From the NCBI GenBank assembly GCA_043101635.1, contig JBICIE010000122.1, positions 1 to 33,127 on the forward strand: a stretch of DNA of 33,127 nucleotides, given 5' to 3'. The notes beneath the pieces were generated by a model. It was not told where the DNA came from, searched no databases, and saw only the letters and a program-made list of their open reading frames with translations. Position 1 is the first letter of the stretch; the number at the start of each line of letters is the position of its first letter. Origin of the DNA: CAYMJK01 sp043101635. Lineage in GTDB: Bacteria > Planctomycetota > Phycisphaerae > Phycisphaerales > UBA1924. Made by a program: the position numbers and the translations under genes. Shown here in pieces: positions 23,526-31,678 of the stretch.

Positions 23526-24170
23526 GTGCGCACAATCACAGACATGACGACCCGCCAGCGCGCGATCCTCCGGATCAGCGCCGGCGCCCTCGCCGTGGCG
23601 CTCACGGTCGGCTCGGCCATCTTCGTCAAGGAGCGCGGGGCGACGCCGGCGCCGCTGGCCGCGATCGAGACCCTCGACAGCGCCCCGGCCCGCGCCGCCA
23701 CCTTCTCCATCAGCGGCCCGGACCTGACTGAGCGAATCGACGCCCCCAACCCCGACCTCGACCGCATCGTCGCCGACACCGAACTGCGCTGGTTCAACGG
23801 CCGCCCCATCCGCCCGGCCCGCACGGTCATGTTCAAGGTGACCGGCTACTCGCCGGACGCCCGCTCCTGCGGCAAGTTCGCCGACGGCCAGACCGCCACC
23901 CTGCACTCGGTGCAGACCAACGCGATGCGCATGGTCGCGGCGGATACCCGCGTGCTGCCCTTCGGCTCCATGCTCTCGATCCCCGGCTACGCCGACGACA
24001 TGGTCGTACCGGTGCTCGACCGGGGCGGGGCCATCAAGGGCCAGCGCCTGGACCTGCTGTTCCCGACGCACGAGGACGCGCTGCAGTGGGGCGTGAAGGT
24101 CGTCCCCGTGACGATCTGGGAATACGCCGACGGCAAGCCCGCCGACGACCCCCGCGCCCTGCGCGACTGA
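23526..24170 (+). CDS. 3D-domain protein (MltA/RlpA-like double-psi barrel)
   Basis: This is a 214-residue protein with an N-terminal membrane anchor or signal (about 14-34). The C-terminal 3D domain (about 100-200) begins with FKVTGYSPDARSCG and contains three characteristic aspartates: D140 (VAADTRVLPFGS), D165 (VPVLDRGGAIKG) and D176 (RLDLLFPTHEDALQWG). In the family this domain forms a double-psi beta barrel related to lytic transglycosylases, and the protein probably acts on peptidoglycan or binds it outside the membrane. The start is the GTG at 23526 or the ATG at 23544; neither has a good ribosome-binding site. A very strong terminator follows. Confidence 0.88.
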   Translation: MRTITDMTTRQRAILRISAGALAVALTVGSAIFVKERGATPAPLAAIETLDSAPARAATFSISGPDLTERIDAPNPDLDRIVADTELRWFNGRPIRPARTVMFKVTGYSPDARSCGKFADGQTATLHSVQTNAMRMVAADTRVLPFGSMLSIPGYADDMVVPVLDRGGAIKGQRLDLLFPTHEDALQWGVKVVPVTIWEYADGKPADDPRALRD

Positions 24171-24188
24171 TCCTGCCCAACGCCGTGC

Positions 24189-24222
24189 CACCGATGTCGC
24201 TCTGCGACATCGGTGCTTTCTT
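24189..24222 (+). terminator. Rho-independent terminator of the 3D-domain gene
   Basis: CACCGATGTCGC (24189-24200) pairs perfectly with GCGACATCGGTG (24204-24215) around a TCT loop, followed by CTTTCTT. It lies 18 bases after the stop. It is the only intrinsic terminator with a clear T-rich tail that I found in the window. Confidence 0.9.
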
Positions 24223-24333
24223 GCGCTCGGAGCGCCGGATGGACTTGATGGACGTCATGGACACGATGGGACATGTCCGGGGGTTGACGCGTGGGGACAG
24301 CCGCGCCGCAGAGTCCGCCATGCACGGCGCGCG

Positions 24334-24732
24334 CTACGCCAGCAGGCGCAGCATCGCCACCGACGCCAGCGCCCATGCCGCGGCGAGCGTCGCGGTCGGG
24401 CCGAGCCACCGGCGCTGCCGGGCCCAGGACGCGGCGCTGGTGCGCCACGGGCGCGGCGTCAGCGGCCACAGGGCCAGGCACGCCGCCAGCAGCAGCACGG
24501 CGATGCCCAGCGGGTGATATGACACGCTCTCGTGCCACATGCCGCGGGCAGCGCAGCTCACGCTGCGCGTCAGCCCGCAGCCGGGACACTCGACCCCCAA
24601 CATGCGCCGGTACACGCAGATCTGAACGCCCATGCCATGGGCCGGATGCAGCAGGGCCCCCAGCAGCGTGAGCCACCCGGCGCCGCTCAGCAGCGCGCTG
24701 CGCCGGATCCGATGGGCCCGCAGTGCGATCAC
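24334..24732 (-). CDS. DUF2752 membrane protein
   Basis: This is a 132-residue protein with the DUF2752 core: CPGCGLTRS at 49-57 (C49, C52) between a helix at about 14-32 and a helix at about 74-92, and a last helix near the C-terminus. Family function is unknown; the CPxCGLTR motif is nearly invariant in it. The start is the GTG at 24732, behind GGAGGAGGGG. Its GTGA overlaps the stop of the upstream zinc-finger gene, so translation is coupled. It converges with the 3D-domain gene. Confidence 0.88.
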   Translation of the reverse strand: MIALRAHRIRRSALLSGAGWLTLLGALLHPAHGMGVQICVYRRMLGVECPGCGLTRSVSCAARGMWHESVSYHPLGIAVLLLAACLALWPLTPRPWRTSAASWARQRRWLGPTATLAAAWALASVAMLRLLA

Positions 24733-25475
24733 GGCCCCTCCTCCGGAAAGCCGAGCACGAAGCGCCCCAGGATCCACGCCAGAATCGAAACCAGCGTCAG
24801 CAGTTGCAGCGCCTTGTTGTCGGAGTTCATCACCACCCAGTACAGCCAGTACAAGCCGCAGATGAACCCGACGATGGCGTGCAGCACACTGTCCATGAAC
24901 ATCAGGACCAGGCCCCACAGCCACACGCCCAGCCAGATGATGCCGGCGACGCCGAAGAAGAGCAGCGCCATGTCCTCACTGTCCATCGCGGCGACGAACA
25001 GCCCGCCGTGCACCAGCAGCGAGATGATCGGCAGGATGGGCGACTCATCGAACAGCCCCGAGAGCATCGCGGCGCCGGCGCCGCTGCGCGGTTTGCGCAC
25101 TTTCGGCTCGCGCTCCACCGAGACCGTCGTCTTCACTCCCTTGCCGCCCGCGGGGCTGTAGCCGCAGTTGACGCACAGCGCCGCCGACGCCGCCATCGGC
25201 GCCCCGCAGTTGGGACAGCCGCCACCGGCGCCCGCGGCCGGCTCGCTGTCTCCGACCGCCTCGGCGAGGTCGTAGCCGCCCAGGTCGTCGCCGGGATCGC
25301 CCCCGAGCTGTGCGCCGAGGTCAAAGCCCTCGGGCTCCTCGGGCGGCGGGGGCGCCTGGGCCTTCTGCTTTGCCTGATGCGCCTCCAGGCATGTCTTGCA
25401 GTAGTAGTTCCCCTGCGGGTCCTTCACGCGCGGCCTGGTCGAGCAGTCCTGCCCGCAGATACGGCAGACCTTCAT
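24729..25475 (-). CDS. Membrane protein with two zinc ribbons
   Basis: This is a 248-residue protein. An N-terminal zinc site (C4, C7, C26, C29, with C11 also near) is followed by an acidic Pro/Gly-rich linker and a second ribbon (CPNCG...CVNCG; C87, C90, C101, C104). About three membrane helices follow (145-245), containing IISLLVHGGLFVA, LFFGVAGIIWLGVWLWGLVLMF and LLTLVSILAWILG. The soluble ribbons are presumably cytoplasmic. I recall this layout in other planctomycete proteins without known function. It is translationally coupled to the DUF2752 gene and lies 31 bases after the anchored-protein gene at 25507. Confidence 0.8.
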   Translation of the reverse strand: MKVCRICGQDCSTRPRVKDPQGNYYCKTCLEAHQAKQKAQAPPPPEEPEGFDLGAQLGGDPGDDLGGYDLAEAVGDSEPAAGAGGGCPNCGAPMAASAALCVNCGYSPAGGKGVKTTVSVEREPKVRKPRSGAGAAMLSGLFDESPILPIISLLVHGGLFVAAMDSEDMALLFFGVAGIIWLGVWLWGLVLMFMDSVLHAIVGFICGLYWLYWVVMNSDNKALQLLTLVSILAWILGRFVLGFPEEGP

Positions 25476-25506
25476 GCACAGCTCCTTGGGAAAACCCTCG
25501 GCAATC

Positions 25507-26001
25507 TCACGGCGCCGGGCGCGACGCCAGCACGGTCACATCAGCCAGCACCACCTTGTGCGGCACGAGCAGCACGTCGGTGCTCATCACGATGTCCGCG
25601 ATGCTGCCGCGCACCTTGGCCCAGCCGCCCTTCTCGACATCCACGGCGCCGGGCACGTTGCAGATCACCGCGATCTGGCCCGGCACGCTGATGTGATCGG
25701 CCTGCAGGCTCAGGCGCGTGCCCGTCTGGGTTTCCTGTACGCCGAGGATCTCGCCATCCCAGCCGCGGTCGCTGAGCCACAGGCCCACCATGGCTCCGAT
25801 GGTGGACGGGTCCTCGCGTGCGGTCTTGATCACCACGTGCGGCGGGGTCTCGGCGCCGAAGAAGTCGGCCACGTACTCGGCGTCGGCCGGCGGATCGACC
25901 GGCTGGGCCGCCGGAAGCTCGGGCCCCGCGCTGAGCGTGTACGCGTAGTACCCGCCCCCCGCAAGGCACGCCAGCAGAATCACAACCGCAATCGCCTTCA
26001 T
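25507..26001 (-). CDS. Membrane-anchored protein of unknown function
   Basis: This is a 164-residue protein with one N-terminal helix (about 3-24, KAIAVVILLACLAGGGYYAY) and an exported or periplasmic domain rich in beta strands (for example HVVIKTAR, GEILGVQETQTGTRLSLQADHISV, DVLLVPHKVVLADVTVLAS). The latter part could be a small OB-like barrel, but I cannot name a family. LLAC looks like a lipobox but sits only 12 residues from the start, so I favour a plain anchor. AAAGGAG is placed for the ATG at 26001 rather than the one at 26007. It belongs to the minus-strand series 26710-24334. Confidence 0.65.
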   Translation of the reverse strand: MKAIAVVILLACLAGGGYYAYTLSAGPELPAAQPVDPPADAEYVADFFGAETPPHVVIKTAREDPSTIGAMVGLWLSDRGWDGEILGVQETQTGTRLSLQADHISVPGQIAVICNVPGAVDVEKGGWAKVRGSIADIVMSTDVLLVPHKVVLADVTVLASRPAP

Positions 26002-26104
26002 GGCCATCTCCTTTGCGGCGTCCAGCATACCGGCAAACGCCAGGCTGTGCAGCCCCGCCAGAGACGCTCCCCGGCCCCTCCGTGTGACAGACTCGCGCGA
26101 GTTT

Positions 26105-26710
26105 TCACAGAATGGCGAGAATCGCGGCAATTCCGGCCCCGCCGATCGCCGCAGCCCCGACCAGCCACGCCGTCAGCTTCATCCGGCGCCGGCGCCTGTG
26201 AACCGCCCGCCGGGCCTCAATGGCCTCCAGCGGGGCCAGCGACGCCAGCCAATTGCGCAGGGCCTCGATCCGGGCCGGCAGCTCGTCCACCGCGGCCAGC
26301 GCTGAATCCGCCTCGGCCAGGAACCTCGCCGCGGCAGACTTCGAGCAGTCCATCGCCCGGGCCATCTCGATCTCGCCCAGTTCGTCCACCCTGGCGAAGA
26401 TCCACGCCTCCTGGACCTGATGGCCGAGCCGGCGCAGGGCATCCAGCAGCGGACGCACTCGCTCCGGGGCCGGCGCAGCATCCGCCGCCGGGGCCGCGCG
26501 GCGGCGACGGCGCTGGGCCACCTCGCGCGAGCGGAGCACCACGAGCCGGTCCAGCCGGCGCGGATCGAGCCGCTCCAGCCTGGGCTGAGCCTTGCGCACC
26601 TGGATGGCCACCTCCGCCGCCTGCTCGGCGTCCCGCGTCAGCAGCAGCGCCAGGCGCCACGCCCGCGCCTCGGCGGATCGTCGCAGTTGCGCTCGAAGCT
26701 GGCTGCTCAT
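26105..26710 (-). CDS. Sigma-70-like protein with C-terminal membrane helix
   Basis: This is a 201-residue protein. Residues about 15-45 (ARAWRLALLLTRDAEQAAEVAIQV) resemble region 2 of ECF sigma factors. Residues about 95-138 (VQEAWIFARVDELGEIEMARAMDCSKSAAARFLAEADSAL) match the region 4 helix-turn-helix, in which a flexible 'EIAxxLxCSxxxVxxRLxxA' is usual. Between them is an Arg/Ala/Pro-rich linker. A basic stretch (RRRRRMK) and one hydrophobic helix (179-200) end the protein. Region 2 looks degenerate, so it may be a membrane-tethered DNA-binding regulator or an inactive sigma relative. I chose the ATG at 26710; it has no good ribosome-binding site, and an ATG at 26761 is in frame. It is first in a minus-strand series with membrane and zinc-ribbon genes. 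Confidence 0.65.
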   Translation of the reverse strand: MSSQLRAQLRRSAEARAWRLALLLTRDAEQAAEVAIQVRKAQPRLERLDPRRLDRLVVLRSREVAQRRRRRAAPAADAAPAPERVRPLLDALRRLGHQVQEAWIFARVDELGEIEMARAMDCSKSAAARFLAEADSALAAVDELPARIEALRNWLASLAPLEAIEARRAVHRRRRRMKLTAWLVGAAAIGGAGIAAILAIL

Positions 26711-26766
26711 CCTGATCTGTTCGCTGGCGCCGCAACCCGGTTCGCGCGCCGCCGGTACCATCGCCA

Positions 26767-27030
26767 ATGGATCCCGTGCTCTACTGGATCATCCTCATCG
26801 CCGCCAACATCCCGCTGTACCTGCTCCTCGGCTGGGCCATGTTCCACAACTGGAGCAACTTCGGCGAGGCGCTCCGCTACTGGTTCACGCCCGACCTGTG
26901 GTCGTGGGCCCGCGACGAGTGGGGCGCCGACATGTGGGCCGAGACCAAGCTGTTCATCTTCTTCGGCGCCTGCGCCGGCGTCGTCTGGCTGGAGCACATC
27001 GGCATCCAGAAGCTGCTCGGCGGTCCTTGA
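26767..27030 (+). CDS. Small membrane protein
   Basis: This is an 87-residue protein with two hydrophobic segments (about 5-25 and 61-77) and a Trp-rich loop between (HNWSNFGEALRYWFTPDLWSW). No family is recognised. No ribosome-binding site precedes the ATG, but TACCAT (26756-26761) ends 5 bases upstream, so the transcript may be leaderless. It is divergent from the sigma-like gene and converges with the lipoprotein gene, whose stop lies 6 bases away. Confidence 0.7.
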   Translation: MDPVLYWIILIAANIPLYLLLGWAMFHNWSNFGEALRYWFTPDLWSWARDEWGADMWAETKLFIFFGACAGVVWLEHIGIQKLLGGP

Positions 27031-27035
27031 GCGGC

Positions 27036-27659
27036 TCAGCCCGGCGGCTCGCTGCGCTCGTGAAACGCCGGGATCGCGCCCTCCCGCGGCGTGACGATGA
27101 ACTCCTGCGTCGAGCCGTCGAGCAGGCGCCATCGCTGGCGCTGGCGGGCCGGGCCGTCGCCGGGCGACGGCGCATCTTCGCGCGAGACGATGTCGCCCAG
27201 CGCCACCGCGATCGTCTCAGGCGGATCCGTCTCCAGTTGCGCTTCGATGAACCACGGCTGCGCATCCACGGGCGCGCCGCCCCAGGTTGCCCGCAGCCGC
27301 CCCGGCTGCACCCGCCCGCCCACATGACGCGATGTACCGACGCCGACGCTCACGCCGCCGCGCCCGATGCCGGTCCCGACCCCGACATTGGCGCCGCCGA
27401 CGACCTTGTCCGGCTCGCGCGAGGTCGATGTCGGCTCCAGCCGCCGCCCCTCGCGGGTCACCAGCGCGACCGACCTGACCCGGAAGTCGCCGGCGCTCAC
27501 TTCGCTCTGCAGTCTCGAATCATCGAGCCTTGCACGCACCGTCACCCGGGCGCCCAGCGACTCCACAGGCGCCGAGTAGGTCTTCCAGCTCACGCAGCCT
27601 CCGGCGCCGGCCCACGCCACGCACGCCACGATCCCGATCCGCCACCAGCGCCCAGACAT
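27036..27659 (-). CDS. Putative lipoprotein
   Basis: This is a 207-residue protein with a short N-terminal export signal and a likely lipidation cysteine at 22 (AGAGGC), though the lipobox lacks the usual Leu at -3. The exported part is beta-rich with a Gly/Val stretch in the middle (GGANVGVGTGIGRGGVSVGVG) that looks like a flexible linker. There are no catalytic motifs. AAAGGGTG lies before the ATG at 27659. It lies 14 bases after the deaminase stop on the same strand, so it may be co-transcribed with it, although no functional link is evident. Confidence 0.65.
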   Translation of the reverse strand: MSGRWWRIGIVACVAWAGAGGCVSWKTYSAPVESLGARVTVRARLDDSRLQSEVSAGDFRVRSVALVTREGRRLEPTSTSREPDKVVGGANVGVGTGIGRGGVSVGVGTSRHVGGRVQPGRLRATWGGAPVDAQPWFIEAQLETDPPETIAVALGDIVSREDAPSPGDGPARQRQRWRLLDGSTQEFIVTPREGAIPAFHERSEPPG

Positions 27660-27673
27660 AGTCACCCTTTCGC

Positions 27674-28135
27674 TCAGTCCTCGACCCCGATGTCCTCGTT
27701 CCACAGACTCGGCCGCTCGGCGATGAAACGCTCCATCATCGCGCGGCAGCGTGCGTCCTCGGCCACGACCAGTTCCACGCCCTCGGCCCGCAGCCAGTCC
27801 TCCCGCCCCATGAACGTCGCGTGCTCGCCGATGATCACGCGCCGGATCCCCAGCAGCACGATCGTGCCCGAGCACATGGCGCACGGGCTCAAGGTCGTCG
27901 CCAGGATCAGGCCCGGCCAGTCGCGCCGGCGCCCGGCGGCGCGCACGCAGACGGTCTCGGCGTGAGCGGTCGGATCGCCATCCTGCACCCGTCGGTTATG
28001 GCCCGCGGCGATGATCGTCCCGTCCGCGGTCGCCAGGGCCGAGCCGATCGGGATTCCGCCCTCGGCAAGCCCCTTCTTGGCCTGCTCGATGGCCGCCTCC
28101 AGGGCCGCCGCGTCCGGCGCGGTAAGTCTGTCCAT
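27674..28135 (-). CDS. Cytosine deaminase (yeast Fcy1-type)
   Basis: This is a 153-residue zinc-dependent deaminase with the CDA fold: HAE at 58-60 (zinc ligand and proton shuttle) and PCAMC at 84-88 (two zinc cysteines). The C-terminal block ERPSLWNEDIGVED closely follows that of yeast cytosine deaminase (ERPQDWFEDIGE), as does GIRRVIIGEHATF after the zinc site. It therefore probably converts cytosine to uracil and ammonia rather than acting on guanine, tRNA or nucleosides. Most bacteria use an unrelated amidohydrolase (CodA) for this step. It is divergent from upp with only 30 bases between start codons. The start has GGAGCGAGG upstream. Confidence 0.85.
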   Translation of the reverse strand: MDRLTAPDAAALEAAIEQAKKGLAEGGIPIGSALATADGTIIAAGHNRRVQDGDPTAHAETVCVRAAGRRRDWPGLILATTLSPCAMCSGTIVLLGIRRVIIGEHATFMGREDWLRAEGVELVVAEDARCRAMMERFIAERPSLWNEDIGVED

Positions 28136-28152
28136 GGGTCGCCTCGCTCCGG

Positions 28153-28158
28153 TATCCT
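28153..28158 (+). promoter_or_regulatory. Possible -10 box of upp
   Basis: TATCCT lies 7 bases before the upp ATG. With TGTCCA (28129-28134) at 18 bases as a weak -35 box, inside the start of the deaminase gene, transcription would begin at or next to the ATG. There is no Shine-Dalgarno, in keeping with a leaderless message. Confidence 0.4.
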
Positions 28159-28165
28159 TGCCTCG

Positions 28166-28846
28166 ATGTCGCGCCCCGGCCCACAGCTCGGCGAAGGACC
28201 CGTCAACCACGACGCCTTCCCCAATCTCATCCTCTTCGATCACCCGCTGATCCAGCACAAGCTGACCGTGGCGCGCGACCGGGAGACCGGCCCCCGGCTG
28301 TTCCGGGCGGTCGTCGCCCAGGTGGCCGCGCTGATGGTCTTCGAACTGACGCGCTCGATTCCCACCGAACCGGCAGCGGTGACCACCCCCACCGGTGACA
28401 CCGCCGACGGGCGCACCATCGAGCAGCGCATCACGCTGGTGCCGGTGTTGCGGGCCGGGCTGGGCATGACCGGCAGCGTGCTGGAACTGATCCCCCAGGC
28501 CCGCGTCGGGCATCTCGGCCTCAGCCGCGATGAGCGGACGCTGCAGCCAACCGTCTATCTCCAGCGCCTGCCGCGGGATCTCGGCGCGGGGCCGTGCATC
28601 CTGGTCGATCCGATGCTGGCGACCGGCGGCTCGGCCGTGCGGGCCGTGCGCATCCTGCGGGACGCCGGCGCCACCGACCTGCGCATGCTCTGCCTGATCG
28701 CGGCGCCCGAAGGCGTGCGCGCGCTGCTGGAGGCCGACCCGAACGTGACGGTCTACGCCGCGCAGCTCGATGAGCGGCTTGATGAGCGCGGGTTCATCCG
28801 GCCGGGGCTCGGCGACGCGGGCGACCGGCTGTTCGGGACGGTCTGA
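28166..28846 (+). CDS. upp: Uracil phosphoribosyltransferase
   Basis: This is a 226-residue enzyme that joins uracil to PRPP, giving UMP. HPLIQHKLTVARD (26-38) opens the fold as in other Upp proteins. LVPVLRAGLGM is at 91-101, the PRPP-binding loop VDPMLATGGSA is at 147-157, and the C-terminal uracil-binding segment is GFIRPGLGDAGDRLFGT. It is slightly longer than typical (about 208) because of a 15-residue N-terminal extension and a short insert around 66-82. It is divergent from the cytosine deaminase, which supplies its substrate. The ATG at 28166 has no Shine-Dalgarno. It converges with the kinase gene. Confidence 0.96.
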   Translation: MSRPGPQLGEGPVNHDAFPNLILFDHPLIQHKLTVARDRETGPRLFRAVVAQVAALMVFELTRSIPTEPAAVTTPTGDTADGRTIEQRITLVPVLRAGLGMTGSVLELIPQARVGHLGLSRDERTLQPTVYLQRLPRDLGAGPCILVDPMLATGGSAVRAVRILRDAGATDLRMLCLIAAPEGVRALLEADPNVTVYAAQLDERLDERGFIRPGLGDAGDRLFGTV

Positions 28847-28866
28847 CCGGTCGGCGGCGACAGTCG

Positions 28867-31602
28867 CTACTTCGCGATCAACTGCCCCCAGCCCTGCACC
28901 AGTTCAACTCTGGTCGCCGGCGCTTCCCCCTCGCCCCGCACAACCGCGATCATCCTGCCATCGATGGTCCGGGCGACCTCTTCGTAGCGATCGTCGGCCG
29001 TCCGCTCGGTACGCTCCGCGGCGCCGATACGAATTCGCCATCCAGTCGTCTCGACCGGCGCAATCCACTCACGCCACTCCAGATCGGTGTATCGCAGGTA
29101 GAGGACATCATCCCGCAGGATCCACGATGTGCTCCACGCCCCGCGGGATGTCGCGGGGATCGCCGGCCCGAGCCCTTCATCTCCCAGGATCCGGACATAC
29201 GCCTCAGGTCTGCCCGTCTCGTCGGAGACGTACACCAGCAATGGAGCGCTCTCCGAACGCTCCTGCGGTGAGATATCCGGCGAGTACATCATGCGCTGCT
29301 CAAGCAATGTCCGCGCCTCGCCATGGCCGTCGATTGCGATCTCCAGCAACTTCACGCCGCCGGGCGTTCCATGCCACACCATGACCCGAGTGTCATCCGG
29401 CCACATGGCAACCGGAATGACCCACTCAGTTCGGCCCCAGCCGCCCCAGATCCGCCGGGCTTCGCCGCCCTCGAACGGAACGAGCAGCAGCGAACCGGGC
29501 TCCTCGGCCGCGGGATCCCAGCGCGCCACGATGATGTGCTCACCGTCCCGCGTGAAGCAGGGCTCGAAGTAGTCCGTGCCCGGCGCCGTCAGCAGTCGGC
29601 GAAGTCGCGGCTGGGCCACCTCGCTGCCCCACAGTTCGTACAGACCGCCCGGCGCCGGGATGATCACCGCCATGCGCTCGCCGTCGAGGGAGATGGCCAG
29701 GCCATCGTCGGAGAACGCCCTTCGCTCGTCGGACCATGGAATCTCGACGCCCTGCTGGTCGACCATGACGATCTGCCGGGCTGCCCCCTGCAGGCCGCCG
29801 GGGAGGTACGCGAGCGTGCCATTGTCCGACAGCGCGTAATCACCATGCAGCCAGACCTCGAACGTGCGCACCCCGGTCTGCACGGGCCGAAACGCCCCAC
29901 GGGGGCGCATCGACTGTGCGTCGAACTCCGTGCGGTAGATCGCGTCGCCGCGGGCGAAGAGCAGATCGCCGGAGGGCGTCAGCCGAGCGTGGTCGGCGTT
30001 CTCGATCAGCGTGTGCGCCTCGCCGGTCTCGATGTCGATGACGCAGACATCAAAGCGGATGAAGTCCGCTTCGTAGGCGGGCGCGTTGACCGTGACGTGC
30101 CTGGCCCCAAAGGGCGCTGTTGGCGTCCCGATGTCCGCTTGAGGACGATCGAAGCTGATCGCAACACGGCGCGTTTCCTGACCGGATCCCGGATCGATGA
30201 GCACGAGTTCCTGCGTTGCGCGAGAGATCATGGCAATGGCGCCGGCCGCGGTCCAGCAGAACGCTCCGGACTGGTCGCCGATCATCGATCGCGGCACGGT
30301 CATGATTTCGACCGGGGGCGCCGACAGGTCCGCGGGCATGCGGTACAGGCGCATGACGCTGCTGCTGTCTGCCCCCCGCGCTGCGAACGCCAGCACGCGC
30401 CCGTCCGGCGAGAACGCGGCCTCGACCACCCCCTCGGATCGATCCACCGGGACCATCTGGTCCGAGTCGAGCTCGCGCACGTACAGGCGATCGACGGGGC
30501 GCTCGCCGAGCCCGCCGGGTCGCTCCGGGAAACCTGCCGCGGCGATGCGCTGGCCGTCTGGCGAGATGATCACGTGGTACAGCGCCACGCCCTCCGGCGC
30601 AACCAGTGACGATCGCACCAGCGGCGCCGGCGCCTCCTGGGCCGTCAGAGCCAGCAGCGCCAGCCCCACCACCGCCGCCGCCGCGGCGACCCAGCCCGAC
30701 CACGCCAGCCAACTCCGGCGCGTCGCAGGAGCGACCGTGCCCGCGGGCCCCCCATCGCGGGCCTCCAGCAGTTCCAGCCGGGCGTCACCGATGTCCCGCA
30801 GGCGCGCCGACTTGTCCCGCTGCAGACACCGGCGCAGCAGACGGCGCACAGCCTCCGGCGTCGCCGGCGGCAGGCGCGACAGATCCACATCCTTGTGCAG
30901 CACAGCCCCGATCGAGTCCTGCGCCGACTCGCCCGCAAACGGGCTCGCCCCGGTCAGCGCCTCGTACAGCACCGCCCCGAACGACCACACATCCGTGCGC
31001 CGATCCACCCGGCGGCCGCGGGCCTGCTCCGGGCTCATATACGCCGCGGTGCCGAGGATCGCCCCCGGAATCGTCGGGCTGCGCGCGGTCGTGACATCCG
31101 GCATGCCGGTCGAGGTCGTCGCGTCGCTCGCCTTGGCCAGGCCGAAGTCGAGCACCTTGACCTTGCCATCGGGCGTCAGCTTGATGTTGGCGGGCTTGAG
31201 ATCGCGGTGGATCACGCCCGCCTCGTGGGCCGCCTCCACGCCCGCGGCAATCTCTATGGCAATCTCGATCGCCTCATCCACAGGCAGGGGGCCGGCGTCG
31301 AGCCGGTCGGCGAGGGTCGGCCCCTCGACGTACTCGAGCACCAGGAACTTCTGGCCATCCTGCTCCTCGACGCCGTAGATGCCCGCCACGTTCGGATGAT
31401 TGAGCTGCGCCAGCGAGCGGGCCTCGCGCTCGAAGCGGGCGAGCCGGTCGGCATCTGCTTCGAAGTGCTCCGGCAGGGCCTTGATCGCCACGGGCCGATC
31501 CAGCCGCCCATCATGGGCGAAGTAGACCACGCCCATGCCCCCGCGCCCGATCTCCCGATCGATGATGTAGGGCCCGATCTGTGTCCCCCGCTGGATCTGC
31601 AC
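28867..31602 (-). CDS. Membrane Ser/Thr protein kinase with C-terminal propeller domain
   Basis: This is a 911-residue Hanks-type kinase. The glycine loop GRGGMG is at 19-24, the ATP lysine is K41, the catalytic loop is HRDLKPAN at 132-139, DFG is at 152-154, and the activation segment ends in GTAAYMSPEQ. A single helix (about 299-320) follows, then some 590 extracytoplasmic residues of propeller type with TolB/WD-like strands (SPDGQRIAAAG, SPDGRVLAFAARG, SLDGERMAVI, TRDGEHIIVARW). The kinase would face the cytoplasm and the propeller would sense an external ligand. Catalytic residues are intact. The start is a GTG at 31602 with no Shine-Dalgarno; TAGAAT ends 6 bases upstream, pointing to a leaderless message. 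Its substrate is unknown. Confidence 0.95.
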   Translation of the reverse strand: MQIQRGTQIGPYIIDREIGRGGMGVVYFAHDGRLDRPVAIKALPEHFEADADRLARFEREARSLAQLNHPNVAGIYGVEEQDGQKFLVLEYVEGPTLADRLDAGPLPVDEAIEIAIEIAAGVEAAHEAGVIHRDLKPANIKLTPDGKVKVLDFGLAKASDATTSTGMPDVTTARSPTIPGAILGTAAYMSPEQARGRRVDRRTDVWSFGAVLYEALTGASPFAGESAQDSIGAVLHKDVDLSRLPPATPEAVRRLLRRCLQRDKSARLRDIGDARLELLEARDGGPAGTVAPATRRSWLAWSGWVAAAAAVVGLALLALTAQEAPAPLVRSSLVAPEGVALYHVIISPDGQRIAAAGFPERPGGLGERPVDRLYVRELDSDQMVPVDRSEGVVEAAFSPDGRVLAFAARGADSSSVMRLYRMPADLSAPPVEIMTVPRSMIGDQSGAFCWTAAGAIAMISRATQELVLIDPGSGQETRRVAISFDRPQADIGTPTAPFGARHVTVNAPAYEADFIRFDVCVIDIETGEAHTLIENADHARLTPSGDLLFARGDAIYRTEFDAQSMRPRGAFRPVQTGVRTFEVWLHGDYALSDNGTLAYLPGGLQGAARQIVMVDQQGVEIPWSDERRAFSDDGLAISLDGERMAVIIPAPGGLYELWGSEVAQPRLRRLLTAPGTDYFEPCFTRDGEHIIVARWDPAAEEPGSLLLVPFEGGEARRIWGGWGRTEWVIPVAMWPDDTRVMVWHGTPGGVKLLEIAIDGHGEARTLLEQRMMYSPDISPQERSESAPLLVYVSDETGRPEAYVRILGDEGLGPAIPATSRGAWSTSWILRDDVLYLRYTDLEWREWIAPVETTGWRIRIGAAERTERTADDRYEEVARTIDGRMIAVVRGEGEAPATRVELVQGWGQLIAK

Positions 31603-31608
31603 GGGCCG

Positions 31609-31614
31609 ATTCTA
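31609..31614 (-). promoter_or_regulatory. -10 box of the kinase gene
   Basis: TAGAAT on the minus strand, preceded by T, ends 6 bases before the GTG start, so transcription would begin at the start codon itself. The same hexamer precedes tRNA-Lys and forms both arms of the TetR palindrome. The -35 region is weak. Confidence 0.5.
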
Positions 31615-31644
31615 ACGGAAAGCCTGGCCGCCCGTCGGACGCCC

Positions 31645-31678
31645 CATTGCCGATTGCCTATCCCCCATTCCCATTGCC
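31645..31678. repeat. Degenerate 7-bp repeats across the 3' end of asd
   Basis: Units CATTGCC, GATTGCC, then degenerate TATCCCC and CATTCC, then CATTGCC lie in near-perfect 7-base phase. They cover the last codons and stop of asd (stop at 31660-31658), encoding its Gly/Asn-rich tail. They resemble the cleaner 7-bp repeat at the other end of asd. Confidence 0.6.

Noticed and set aside
25507..26001. Lipoprotein assignment from LLAC
   Set aside because: The cysteine is only 12 residues from the start and sits within the hydrophobic helix; a simple membrane anchor fits better.
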